Below, one piece after another: positions 15,116 through 23,756 of a stretch of DNA of 35,247 nucleotides. This stretch comes from Candidatus Bathyarchaeota archaeon. Lineage in GTDB: Archaea; Thermoproteota; Bathyarchaeia; Bathyarchaeales; DTEX01. The position numbers and the translations under genes are program-made. The notes below the pieces were generated by a model. That model saw nothing but the letters and a program-made list of their open reading frames with translations, was not told the origin of the DNA and ran no database searches. The first letter of the stretch is position 1; each line of letters begins with the position of its first letter. The stretch is taken from contig JAGTQF010000011.1 of NCBI GenBank assembly GCA_018396655.1, forward strand, positions 1 to 35,247, given 5' to 3'.

Positions 15116-16972
15116 CTACTCAAGAAACTTGATGGCGAAATCTAAATTCAACCCTAGGAGCTTCTCCTTTTTAGGCTTACCCTCATCATCCAATTCCCGC
15201 TCAGTATAATAGTCCTTGAGCATAGGCTCCAGCTCAACAATCTGACCTTTAGCTGCACCATCAACCATCGGCTCCTCCAAAAATCTTCTTGGCAAAGTAT
15301 CATCCTTTCGTCTGACACCCATCCTCACATTAAAGAGCCTCTGAAGAATCCATATTCTCTCACCAGCCTTCAGGAGTTCCTCAAGAGTTGTCTTCCAGCC
15401 CGTCACCGCCGTATATAATTCTGCTAAAGTTTTCAGAGGAATGCCGCTAAAGAAGACCAGAAACTTGCATATTCCCAAGGCATCAACTACTCGGCAAGCA
15501 TCCTGCATAACCTTGACAATATGGGCTTTGCCCTCAATGGAGAAGCCATCCAGCTTCTCGCTAATCCCTAGCTCTGGAAAGAGAAAGCCGCGAGCTGGAA
15601 GCATTGAGAAACCCCTTAAGTGGCATGCTCCTCTCTCAGACGTGGCATACTGCAACCCCATCTCCTTAAATCGGTATGGATTATGCATTGGAATCTCAAG
15701 ACCCTTAACATGCATGGCATATCTCTCTGCGCCTTTCCCTATCTTCTCAGCAGCCCTCATCGAACCCTCGCCTAGAATAGCTCCAAAACCCTCCCTCCTT
15801 CCTATGAGCTCGATTGTCCGGATGATTGCGTCAGGATCTCCCCAAATTAATTCAATTCCTCCAGTTTCATCCTTTGTTATTATGCCTCTCTCATAGCATT
15901 CCATCGCAAACGCTATTGTTGCGCCAACAGATATCGTGTCCAAACCAAACCTATTACAAAGGTCATTTGCTTTAGCTATAGCTTCTAAGTTATCATTCAT
16001 GCATAGCGAGCCTAATGCGGCGATAGTCTCATACTCTGGACCATAACCCTCTAAAGGTGCATAGGGCCCCTCACTGACCCTAACATACCTTCCACAAGCC
16101 ACATGACATGCAAAGCAAGCTTTTCTTCCAACTAGTATTGTTTCGGCCATTCTAACACCGGATATTTTCTCAGCACCTGGGAATCTTCCTCCAGTCCAAT
16201 TCTTTATGGGTAAGTTACCCATCTCCTCAAATGCCACAACACCTCTGGAGGTTCCATAATCGGTGAAAGCCTTAAGCTTCTCCCTCGTAAACTCTATAAT
16301 ATCCCCCCTAAGCTTATTAAGCGCCTCCGGATTCGCAACCTCTATCGCTCGTGAACCTTTAATTGCTATGGCCTTAAGATTCTTTGAACCCATAACCGCG
16401 CCTAAACCACACCTTCCAGCAGCCCTACCATTATCACTTATGATGCATGCCAATCTAACAAGTCTCTCACCAGCTGGACCAATGCAAGCTACAGCTGCAT
16501 CTTTCTCACCTAAATCGTTCTTTACAGCATTACATGCCGTAAACGTATCCATACCCCAAATGCCATTAGCATCCTTAAACTCCACATTGTCATCGCATAT
16601 CCACAGATAAACCGGTCTCTCAGCTCTTCCTTCAATAATAATCATGTCAAATCCAGCACGCTTGAGCTCTATGCCAGCATTAGCCGAGAAAATGGCTTCA
16701 CCCCAAATATTCGTTAGAGGAGACCTAGAAATAACAATAGACTTATTACCGGCGGGGGCTGTTGAGCCAGTTAAGGGTCCCGTTGCCAGAATAAGTTTGT
16801 TTCTTGGGCTAAGGGGTTCCACGCTATGGTCTACCTCTTCAAGCATAATCTTAGATGCAACCCCTAAGCAACCGATTAAGCTCTTTGCAAGGGATAAATC
16901 CAACCTCTCAATGCTAAAGCTCATCTCAGAAAGATTAATTCGAAGGATTCTGCCAGCATATCCGCCAACCAT
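15116..16972 (-). CDS. aor: Aldehyde:ferredoxin oxidoreductase, tungsten enzyme
   Basis: 618 residues, typical for AOR. Oxidises aldehydes to acids and reduces ferredoxin, in the cytoplasm. Seen: N-terminal GGYAGRILRINLS, ATGPLTGSTAPAGNKSIVISRSP (near 63-85), GRAAGRCGLGAVMGSKNLKAI (near 182-202), and four cysteines for the 4Fe-4S cluster, C286xxC289xxxC293 in RKACFACHVACGR and C502 in DALGICKF. SD GAGGAGG precedes the ATG. The 9-bp gap to the MoaD-like gene indicates one operon. AOR of peptide-fermenting archaea handles aldehydes made from 2-keto acids, which fits the oligopeptide-type transporters in this window, but substrate range (AOR, FOR or GAPOR subtype) cannot be fixed by eye. Confidence 0.93.
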   Translation of the reverse strand: MVGGYAGRILRINLSEMSFSIERLDLSLAKSLIGCLGVASKIMLEEVDHSVEPLSPRNKLILATGPLTGSTAPAGNKSIVISRSPLTNIWGEAIFSANAGIELKRAGFDMIIIEGRAERPVYLWICDDNVEFKDANGIWGMDTFTACNAVKNDLGEKDAAVACIGPAGERLVRLACIISDNGRAAGRCGLGAVMGSKNLKAIAIKGSRAIEVANPEALNKLRGDIIEFTREKLKAFTDYGTSRGVVAFEEMGNLPIKNWTGGRFPGAEKISGVRMAETILVGRKACFACHVACGRYVRVSEGPYAPLEGYGPEYETIAALGSLCMNDNLEAIAKANDLCNRFGLDTISVGATIAFAMECYERGIITKDETGGIELIWGDPDAIIRTIELIGRREGFGAILGEGSMRAAEKIGKGAERYAMHVKGLEIPMHNPYRFKEMGLQYATSERGACHLRGFSMLPARGFLFPELGISEKLDGFSIEGKAHIVKVMQDACRVVDALGICKFLVFFSGIPLKTLAELYTAVTGWKTTLEELLKAGERIWILQRLFNVRMGVRRKDDTLPRRFLEEPMVDGAAKGQIVELEPMLKDYYTERELDDEGKPKKEKLLGLNLDFAIKFLE

Positions 16973-17094
16973 ACTTTCTTCCTCCTCGAATAGACTTAAA
17001 ATATCTCCACTTGGGAAATAACGCTTACGCCAATCTCTCAGCTTAAAAATGAATAAAATAGTTATTATAAAAGAAAGATTGATAAGAAATTCTA

Positions 17095-18912
17095 TTAAGA
17101 TGGAACCTGAATCTCCATTTTTCTTTGTCCACCTATTTGAATTTCATAGAGCTTTGCGTAGATTCCTCCTTTCCTCAAAAGCTCCTCATGCGTTCCCTCC
17201 TCAACAATCCTGCCGCCCTCCAAAACTATAACCCTATCAGCCAAAAAAGTTGTAGATAGCCTATGAGCAATTATTATACATGTCCTTCCCTCAAGGAGTC
17301 TTTTAAGAGCCTCTTGGAGTAGACTTTCAGTGTAAGGGTCAACGCTGCTTGTTGCCTCATCTAAAATCACTATCTTAGGTTTTCTGAGGAGCGTTCTAGC
17401 AATATTTATCAGCTGTCTCTGGCCGACAGATAAATTTCCACCTCCCTCTGAGACCACAGTGTTAAGGCCGTTTGGAAGTGTTTCTATAATTGGCTCAAGC
17501 CCTAAATCTTTTATGACATTCACGATTTCTTCGTCTGTAGCATCCGGCTTACCATAACGAATGTTCTCCAAAACGGTGTCTTTAAATAATATTGGCTCTT
17601 GCGGGACCAGAGCCATCTGGCTCCTAAGAGACTTCATTTTAATGGTCCTTATATCCACACCGTCTATAAGTATGCGCCCCTCTTGTGGGTCATAGAGTCT
17701 CAGTATGAGATTCGCCAAAGTTGTTTTGCCAGCTCCAGTTGGCCCTACAACAGCCAATATTTCGCCAGGATTGATTTTGAGGTTAAATTTCTCGAAGACG
17801 TTCGTCTCATCACCATATCTGAAGCTCACGTTCTCCATGATTATTTCACCCTTCGTAATTTCAAAGTCTATGGCATTATCCGCTTCCCTTACAGTTGGTT
17901 TAGTCTCTAAATACTCGAATACTCTCTCAGCAGCCGCGAGGGCTGATTGAAGCATATTATAGTAAACTGTTAAAGTTATCAGCGGGTTAAAGAACATCTC
18001 CACATAACTATAGAATGCTATTAATGTGCCCACGGTTGCCCTACCATTAATAATCATGTATCCTCCCCAGAATATTAGGAGCGCAACTGTAGCGGCCCTT
18101 ATAAGGCTTAGAACTGGACGTGTAAGAGCCATTACAAGTGTCGCCTTTAGATTTGCGCGCATAGTCTCATAGCTTACTCTTTCAAAGCGCCTGAGATTCT
18201 CTCTATCCCTCTCGGAGAATGACTGTGATACCCTTATGCCCGAGACTGTCTGCTCAATGTTTGATGTGAGTTCACCAACCTTAGCTCTAACTTCTCTATA
18301 AGCTCTATAGCTCCTTCTAGCTAGAAAAATCACCGAGACGATTATTAGGGGTATCAATGATAGGGTTATTAATGTAAGTTCGATGTTTAAGGTTAGCATG
18401 GCAATAAGGGCGCCAATAATTGTGAGGGCATTAAAGACAGCATCTATAAAACCTGTCGTAGCCGTTTGACCAACAGCTTCAACATCACTTGTAAACCTTG
18501 ATATTATTTGGCCAGCTGGCATTGAGGAGAAGAAGGCGTAATCCAATTCTATGGAATGCGCAAAGAGTGAAGAACGCAGGTCGTAGAGAAGTCTCTGAGT
18601 CAACCAAGCAACGCTATAGCTTCTAACGACACCTAATATCCAACTGCATAGGGCTATAACCGCGATGATGAGAGCATAATATGTGATTGCAGTGATATTC
18701 CTAGCCATTATCCCCTCATCGACGATTCTCTTACCAAAATATGGCGATATTACATTTAAAATCAAGACTAGCGAAGCCGCGGCCACGAAAATTAGTACTC
18801 TAGCCTTATATCTCCATACTAGCTTTAATAGCCTCATTATTATTTTCAGTGGGGAACCTTTTGGTTTTCCCTCAGCCCCTTCCCTTGCATATCTACCTAT
18901 TATCCATCCCAA
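17095..18912 (-). CDS. ABC exporter half-transporter, catalytic-site subunit of a heterodimer
   Basis: 605 residues, ABC exporter architecture: six-helix membrane domain (about 35-320) then an ATPase domain with Walker A GPTGAGKTT (390-398), signature LSVGQ (494-498, not the usual LSGGQ), Walker B ILDEATS with catalytic E519, and H-loop H550. Catalytic Glu and His are intact, while the signature is altered. The partner upstream shows the opposite pattern, so together they form one competent and one degenerate ATP site, as in heterodimeric multidrug exporters. The annotated TTG start overlaps the partner's end by 20 bp with a weak SD, so the true start may be slightly further in. Substrate unknown: drug, lipid or peptide. 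Confidence 0.93.
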   Translation of the reverse strand: MGWIIGRYAREGAEGKPKGSPLKIIMRLLKLVWRYKARVLIFVAAASLVLILNVISPYFGKRIVDEGIMARNITAITYYALIIAVIALCSWILGVVRSYSVAWLTQRLLYDLRSSLFAHSIELDYAFFSSMPAGQIISRFTSDVEAVGQTATTGFIDAVFNALTIIGALIAMLTLNIELTLITLSLIPLIIVSVIFLARRSYRAYREVRAKVGELTSNIEQTVSGIRVSQSFSERDRENLRRFERVSYETMRANLKATLVMALTRPVLSLIRAATVALLIFWGGYMIINGRATVGTLIAFYSYVEMFFNPLITLTVYYNMLQSALAAAERVFEYLETKPTVREADNAIDFEITKGEIIMENVSFRYGDETNVFEKFNLKINPGEILAVVGPTGAGKTTLANLILRLYDPQEGRILIDGVDIRTIKMKSLRSQMALVPQEPILFKDTVLENIRYGKPDATDEEIVNVIKDLGLEPIIETLPNGLNTVVSEGGGNLSVGQRQLINIARTLLRKPKIVILDEATSSVDPYTESLLQEALKRLLEGRTCIIIAHRLSTTFLADRVIVLEGGRIVEEGTHEELLRKGGIYAKLYEIQIGGQRKMEIQVPS

Positions 18913-20665
18913 CCTTCACGGCCTCCCTAAGTAGTGATTCTTGATGGGCGAACTGAGCATTATAGAGTCTTGCATATACGCCCCCGATTCTCATCAACTC
19001 CTCATGAGTTCCTTCCTCAACGATTCTGCCATTATCTAAAACTATTATTCTATCAGCCAGCTTAAGTGTTGAAAGTCTCTGAGTCACTATAAGCACTGTT
19101 CTGCCACTAACAAGATTCTTCAAAGCCTCAACAACCATCGCCTCTGTTTCAGCATCAAGATTTGACGTCGGATCATCCAGTATGAGTATTTTTGGATTAA
19201 GTATTAAGGTCCTCGCTATCGCTATTCTCTGTCTCTGCCCACCAGAGAGTGTTACACCTCTCTCAGCAACATCTGTGTCATAGCCCTTAGGCAAACTAGC
19301 TATAAAATCATGTATACCAGCAGCCTTGGCAGCCTCAATCACCTCACTCATGGATGCACCTGGCTTACCATAAGTTATATTATCTTTTATTGTTCCCGCA
19401 AAGAGCGCGATATCTTGATGGACAATCCCGATATGTCTACGAAGGGATTTAATTTTAACATTTCTTATATCTACACCGTCTATAAGTATACGTCCCTTCT
19501 GCGGGTCATAAAACCTCGGTATAAGCTTGATAAGCGTGGATTTGCCTGAACCTGTGGGACCGACTATCGCAACCCTCTCTCCAGGTTTAACCTCAAGACT
19601 TACATCTACTATAACAGGCTTGTTCGGGTCATAACCAAAAGAAACATTCTCAATCTTAATATGTCCCTTAACATCTTTAAGTTCTATTGCGTTAGGCTGA
19701 TCCTTAACCTCAGGCTCCTTATCTAGCACATCAAATATTCTAGATGCTGAAACTGATGCCCTTTTATAATCTAGGACAAAGAAACCCAGCCCAACGAGAG
19801 GCCAATTGAGCATTGAAAGATACAATAAGAAGGCAACTATATCTCCTACGTTTAGAATGCCTGCTGCAACCTTAAATCCACCATACAAGTATACTACGAT
19901 CTGTATGACTGCTGAAATAAGTCCTATAGACGGCCATGATAATGATGCATATCTATGAAATTTCATGTTTAAATTATATAGGTTATCAAGTTTGGATCTG
20001 TAAACTCTTCCAAAAACATCCTCAACTCCAAGAGCCTTCAAAACTTTAATTGTTGAAGTATATTCTTGAATTGCGCTATTAAATTGGCTCATCGCGCTCC
20101 AGCTACCCTCAAGTATGGGATAAACCTTCCTGTTAAAGAGAATTGTTATTAGTGCTAAAAGTGGCAGTAGTGATGCTGCAACGAGAGTTAACTCAGCATT
20201 CAGATTTAAGAGTATGTAGAGGGCTATTGAGGCTGAGAAAATAGCGTTTAATAGAGGCATACTTGCAAAACTTATGAAGCGATTTAAATTGTCCATATCG
20301 CTTGTCACCCTCACGATTATCTCACCAACATCTACCCTATCATAAAATCCATAGGAGAGCTCGTGAAGATGCCTATAGAGGTCTAACCTAAGCCTATATA
20401 TGGTTCTCTGAGCTATAAGCTCAAAGAGATATCTGACGAGAAAAGCTAAGGCTCCCTCCAAAAACGTTAGTATAACGACAGCTAGCGAGAGAGGCAGTAG
20501 CTTGCTCGCATCATATGCCATCACGGAATTCAAGAGTTCTCTAACATACCAAGGTATCATCATGGCCAAAAGTGTGGAAGCAAAAACCATACCTATGGCG
20601 AATACTAAGAGCTTCCATTCTTTAATTACATATTTATAGGTTCTAAATATCGGTGAGCTAACCAT
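18893..20665 (-). CDS. ABC exporter half-transporter, degenerate-site subunit of a heterodimer
   Basis: 590 residues: membrane domain (about 15-300) and ATPase domain with Walker A GPTGSGKST (369-377), intact signature LSGGQ (473-477), Walker B ILILDDPTS in which D498 replaces the catalytic glutamate, and H-loop IVTQRLS in which Q529 replaces histidine. These substitutions mark the non-hydrolysing site of heterodimeric exporters such as TM287/288. First gene of a two-gene operon; the second subunit overlaps by 20 bp. A TATA-like ATAAATTTAT and a 12-bp-spaced GATATC repeat lie upstream, pointing to regulated expression. Confidence 0.93.
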   Translation of the reverse strand: MVSSPIFRTYKYVIKEWKLLVFAIGMVFASTLLAMMIPWYVRELLNSVMAYDASKLLPLSLAVVILTFLEGALAFLVRYLFELIAQRTIYRLRLDLYRHLHELSYGFYDRVDVGEIIVRVTSDMDNLNRFISFASMPLLNAIFSASIALYILLNLNAELTLVAASLLPLLALITILFNRKVYPILEGSWSAMSQFNSAIQEYTSTIKVLKALGVEDVFGRVYRSKLDNLYNLNMKFHRYASLSWPSIGLISAVIQIVVYLYGGFKVAAGILNVGDIVAFLLYLSMLNWPLVGLGFFVLDYKRASVSASRIFDVLDKEPEVKDQPNAIELKDVKGHIKIENVSFGYDPNKPVIVDVSLEVKPGERVAIVGPTGSGKSTLIKLIPRFYDPQKGRILIDGVDIRNVKIKSLRRHIGIVHQDIALFAGTIKDNITYGKPGASMSEVIEAAKAAGIHDFIASLPKGYDTDVAERGVTLSGGQRQRIAIARTLILNPKILILDDPTSNLDAETEAMVVEALKNLVSGRTVLIVTQRLSTLKLADRIIVLDNGRIVEEGTHEELMRIGGVYARLYNAQFAHQESLLREAVKVGMDNR

Positions 20666-20724
20666 TCATTCTCAACCTCTATTGTTTCTGACCGGAGCGT
20701 TTGTTCTTCGAGTGTGCTTTAAGT

Positions 20725-20770
20725 TGTATCAATAGTGATATCAAACTCGATATCTACCATATAAATTTAT
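20725..20770 (-). promoter_or_regulatory. ABC exporter promoter with possible operator repeats
   Basis: A TATA-like ATAAATTTAT (20761-20770) lies about 100 bp before the exporter start. Just downstream of it in the direction of transcription are GATATC (20749-20754), GATATC (20737-20742) and the related GATACA (minus strand, 20725-20730), each offset by exactly 12 bp. They cover the expected transcription start, the usual position for a repressor operator. The regulator is not in the window. Confidence 0.4.
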
Positions 20771-20858
20771 CCAAAAACAACAATGCAACAATACGTTAAA
20801 AATAGAAATTACGGGAGTTAAGACTCTTATAGGAGCAATTTAATTTCGGAGTTCGAGA

Positions 20859-21272
20859 CTATGTTGCGGCCGCCAAATTAACGTTAACCGTAAATTCGCC
20901 CTTGTCAGTTCTAATCTTCACTTTTAAGGTTACTGCACTAGTTGGCAAGTCGCTTGTGAAGCTAACGTCAACCTGCCTGGAGGACCCAGGATCTATTATA
21001 ACTCCGGGAGCAGCAGTTCCGGATATACCTGTATCTGTAACATCCACTTTTTGTATCTTCACCCTTACTTCACCATCATTAACTATGGTTAGTCTCACTA
21101 TGTTTGAACCTACTCTACCAGCGTCACTAACAGTTACGCTGACGCGGCCAGCTGGTCCGGCGAGTTTTGTTAGGGCTGGGCTCATAACCCATAAGCCTAT
21201 TCCTACGGAGACAACTAACGTTACTATGGCGAGAATTCCACCCATACTTATTGCTTTCTCATTCTTTATCAT
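20859..21272 (-). CDS. Type IV pilin/archaellin-like protein with class III signal peptide
   Basis: 137 residues. The N-terminus MIKNEKAISMGGILAIVTLV is a class III signal: short positive leader, likely prepilin-peptidase cut after EKA, then a hydrophobic stretch to about residue 28 that would form the pilin core helix. The rest is a Thr/Val-rich beta domain (VSVTVSDAGRVGSNIVRLTIVNDG...), similar to the immunoglobulin-like heads of archaeal pilins and archaellins. It stands alone, with no assembly ATPase, membrane platform or peptidase gene in the window, so it may join a pilus encoded elsewhere. Family assignment rests on the signal and layout. Confidence 0.75.
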   Translation of the reverse strand: MIKNEKAISMGGILAIVTLVVSVGIGLWVMSPALTKLAGPAGRVSVTVSDAGRVGSNIVRLTIVNDGEVRVKIQKVDVTDTGISGTAAPGVIIDPGSSRQVDVSFTSDLPTSAVTLKVKIRTDKGEFTVNVNLAAAT

Positions 21273-21359
21273 AACCCATCACGATTAAAAAATTTAATAA
21301 CCTTAAATATATAAAAGTTTTCACGAAAGAATGAAAAGATTGTTAAGAGTGATGCTGCA
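21273..21359. promoter_or_regulatory. Divergent promoter, pilin-like / methyltransferase-like genes
   Basis: An 87-bp spacer with TTAAATATATAAAAG at 21303-21317. This near-symmetrical A+T box can be read as a TATA box on both strands, for the pilin-like gene (minus) and the methyltransferase-like gene (plus). Confidence 0.4.
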
Positions 21360-22163
21360 GTGACAAGATGCTTAAGAAAATTGGCAATAATATCTTCCTG
21401 GATATATTGTCTACCAACGATATCTTCGACTTTTTGGCTTCCAATGTGGATATCACTTTCGCTTGTTTTCCCAACGATTTTTAATTACTTTCCTGAGACT
21501 CCGTCTCCATTCAGATTAGATTGGGTTCCGCAATGGTTCTTTCGCATACTTTACATATCGTGGATACCCATGACTCTAATCCCTGGGGCTGAGTGGCTTA
21601 CAGAATTCCTACATTTGCCTGAAGTGTGGACAAATTTCCATTTAATTCTCATAATAGACATTGTTAGGCCGATCTTTACGTTCGGCGGCTTCCTATTTTT
21701 TATGGCAAGCATGCTTCAACTGATTATAAGTAAGTTTAGAGGAATCGAGCTTGTAAAATCTGGCTTCTATAGTATTGTACGCCACCCCCAATACCTAGGA
21801 ATATTTGTCTGGACCTTTGGTCATATACTCTACGCCTTGCCCCTCCATTTAAGGCCAGCCGATTTAATAGCATGGGTTACATTGGTCTTCTTATATATCT
21901 TGTTGGCTAAGAAGGAGGAGGAGAATCTAAAACGAAGGTTCGGTGAAGCATACGAAGATTATCGAAGGAAAGTTCCATTTATGATACCCTTTATACCCAG
22001 AAAAATCTACAGAAGATTATCAGAAAGCATTTCCCACTTAATACCAAAAGAGAAATGGGGAAGGTATATCCTCATAACACTCATCTATGCTTTAATAGTA
22101 ACCTCAATATTGGTCCTGACCTATGGGAGAACATATTGCTACTGGGGGAAGTCAGGCCCTTAA
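21360..22163 (+). CDS. Isoprenylcysteine carboxyl methyltransferase-like membrane protein
   Basis: 267 residues, start GTG with a weak SD, so the start is uncertain. Several hydrophobic segments (near 8-40, 60-80, 93-125, 145-180 and 238-256). The diagnostic region is ELVKSGFYSIVRHPQYLGIFVW followed about 30 residues later by EEENLKRRFGEAYEDYRRKVPFMIPFIP. This pairing is found in the ICMT/PEMT/NnrU-type membrane methyltransferases that use S-adenosylmethionine to methylate lipids or prenylated groups. Substrate in archaea is unknown; a membrane-lipid target is possible. It converges on the GH30 gene and is divergent from the pilin-like gene. Confidence 0.78.
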   Translation: MTRCLRKLAIISSWIYCLPTISSTFWLPMWISLSLVFPTIFNYFPETPSPFRLDWVPQWFFRILYISWIPMTLIPGAEWLTEFLHLPEVWTNFHLILIIDIVRPIFTFGGFLFFMASMLQLIISKFRGIELVKSGFYSIVRHPQYLGIFVWTFGHILYALPLHLRPADLIAWVTLVFLYILLAKKEEENLKRRFGEAYEDYRRKVPFMIPFIPRKIYRRLSESISHLIPKEKWGRYILITLIYALIVTSILVLTYGRTYCYWGKSGP

Positions 22164-22216
22164 ATACCATTATAATATCGGAAAGTTTCTGAATAGTTTT
22201 GGAGTTAACTTTTGAG

Positions 22217-22222
22217 AAAAAA
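22217..22222 (-). terminator. Possible U-rich terminator of the GH30 gene
   Basis: A run of six T residues on the minus strand lies 9 bases after the GH30 stop, in the convergent gap with the methyltransferase-like gene. Archaeal termination commonly uses such T-runs; assigned by position only. Confidence 0.35.
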
Positions 22223-22230
22223 TTGAATAT

Positions 22231-23631
22231 CTATCGGGTGGTAAGGGTTGTTATGCTATCAGATGGAAGAAGGACCTCAAGTAAACCATCTCTAACCACT
22301 ATGTTACCAATATATTTGCAATTCTCGTTTCTTGATGTGCGATATTGCTTTAAAGTCAATGATGGTGTGATATTTTTTAAGGATATTTTAGCATTAACGT
22401 CCGTCATTCCCCTATTTATCAATACTATTGTGATGTCACCGCTCTCCTCATTTAGATAGGCTGAGGCTAGAATTTGAGGTCTATCGCTTCTTGCTTCTAC
22501 CCTAACAGAGCCTGGACTTATGAACTTAAAGAATTGCTTAACAGCATAATATTTAGGGGTTATTTTATAGTTGTCTCCTTGAGAGCTTATACTAATCAGC
22601 CCAGTCTCCCTATACCAAAATAGCTCCCAAACCAAGTAAACTGAGGCATTTCCATACACCAGCGTATTATGAATGTGTTGAGCCGTATAAAGAGCTTCCT
22701 CATAGGTGCCTGCATATGGAAAATCTAGGTAGCTATATTCCGTCATCCACAAAGGCCTACCATACTTAGCACAATAACCAGAAATCGTTTTAAGCCATCC
22801 TATCCCCTGATCGGGATTAAAGAATTGTATATCGTATAGGTGCACAGCGAAGACATCAACATACTGAGCTGCCTCGGGATCAGACATTATTGTTTCTAAG
22901 TAATTGAGGGCAGCGTAAACGCCAGAAGTTTCTGGAACAACTATCTTTGCTGTTATCCCTTCTCTAGCGAATTTTCTGCCAACAACCTTTATCAATTCCT
23001 TTAGTTGCTTGGGTGTATAGATGCAAGTCTCCCAAGTAGCAGTATAATCTGGCTCATTTTGTATGCTTACCCAACCTATGTCTATGTCATGATATGTCTT
23101 GTAACCCAAAATATAGGCGGACAACCACTCCGCGAATTCCTCATACATTTCTGGCAGAAGATAACCATCATTCGTCTCCTGCGTATTATTTTTCATCCAG
23201 GCTGGTGGGCTCCAGACGGAAGCTATAAACTTTGTAACACCCCTCTTTTTAGCCTCAAGGGCATTCCAAACTTGGTCTTGGTCTGTTGTAAAGTCGAATG
23301 CTTCCCAATTGAAATTATTTGGGTCATCGTCATCATTTTCACTCTCAATCTTAGTCCACACTCTCAGCCTATAGATGCTTATTCCAAGGTCTGAAAAAAG
23401 TAGGTCTGTAGCCTCCGTTCTAAGCGGCTCTTTTAGATTCCTTAATAAATGCTCGTAGTAGGCTCCTGAACCACCAAATCCCTCAATTCTTTGATATTTT
23501 CTTGCCCCATCAACCTCGATTATTGATTCTATAAGCGTTACACCAATCCTATTTTGAACAAGAAAATATAAGAATAGACTTCCTATTATCACTATTGCCG
23601 CTAAAGTAAGTGTAAGAGTCTTCCATTTCAT
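22231..23631 (-). CDS. Glycoside hydrolase family 30-like secreted or anchored enzyme
   Basis: The track ORF starts at 23649, but GGTGAC lies 6 nt before an inner ATG at 23631 (MKWKTLTLTLAAIV), giving 466 residues. An N-terminal hydrophobic segment (about 6-26) acts as a signal or anchor, placing the enzyme outside. GH30 traits (track numbering): QRIEGFGGSGAYYEHLL near 53, SVWSPPAWMKNN near 144, acid/base E199 in VSIQNEPDY, nucleophile E304 in LWMTEYSYLD, then a C-terminal beta domain (about 385-472). The family covers glucosylceramidases, xylanases and beta-1,6-glucanases/galactanases; which one cannot be told. Its promoter region is shared with the divergent M28-FtsX gene. GH30 is uncommon in archaea. 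Confidence 0.88.
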   Translation of the reverse strand: MKWKTLTLTLAAIVIIGSLFLYFLVQNRIGVTLIESIIEVDGARKYQRIEGFGGSGAYYEHLLRNLKEPLRTEATDLLFSDLGISIYRLRVWTKIESENDDDDPNNFNWEAFDFTTDQDQVWNALEAKKRGVTKFIASVWSPPAWMKNNTQETNDGYLLPEMYEEFAEWLSAYILGYKTYHDIDIGWVSIQNEPDYTATWETCIYTPKQLKELIKVVGRKFAREGITAKIVVPETSGVYAALNYLETIMSDPEAAQYVDVFAVHLYDIQFFNPDQGIGWLKTISGYCAKYGRPLWMTEYSYLDFPYAGTYEEALYTAQHIHNTLVYGNASVYLVWELFWYRETGLISISSQGDNYKITPKYYAVKQFFKFISPGSVRVEARSDRPQILASAYLNEESGDITIVLINRGMTDVNAKISLKNITPSLTLKQYRTSRNENCKYIGNIVVRDGLLEVLLPSDSITTLTTR

Positions 23632-23756
23632 TTTAATGTCACCATGCATGCAACTTAATATCTACAATTATTATATGGCGCTAAGCTCTCCTTTAACTAT
23701 TTTTTGAGTAATCTTTAAAAACCTAAATTTGAATATTCATCTTTTGGGTTTAGCGT
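23632..23756. promoter_or_regulatory. Divergent promoter region, GH30 / M28-FtsX fusion
   Basis: A 125-bp A+T-rich spacer. CTTTAAAAAC at 23713-23722 suits the plus-strand gene (leader about 15 nt, no strong SD). CCATATAATAATT on the minus strand (about 23675-23687) suits the GH30 gene. Shared control of the two is possible. Confidence 0.4.
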
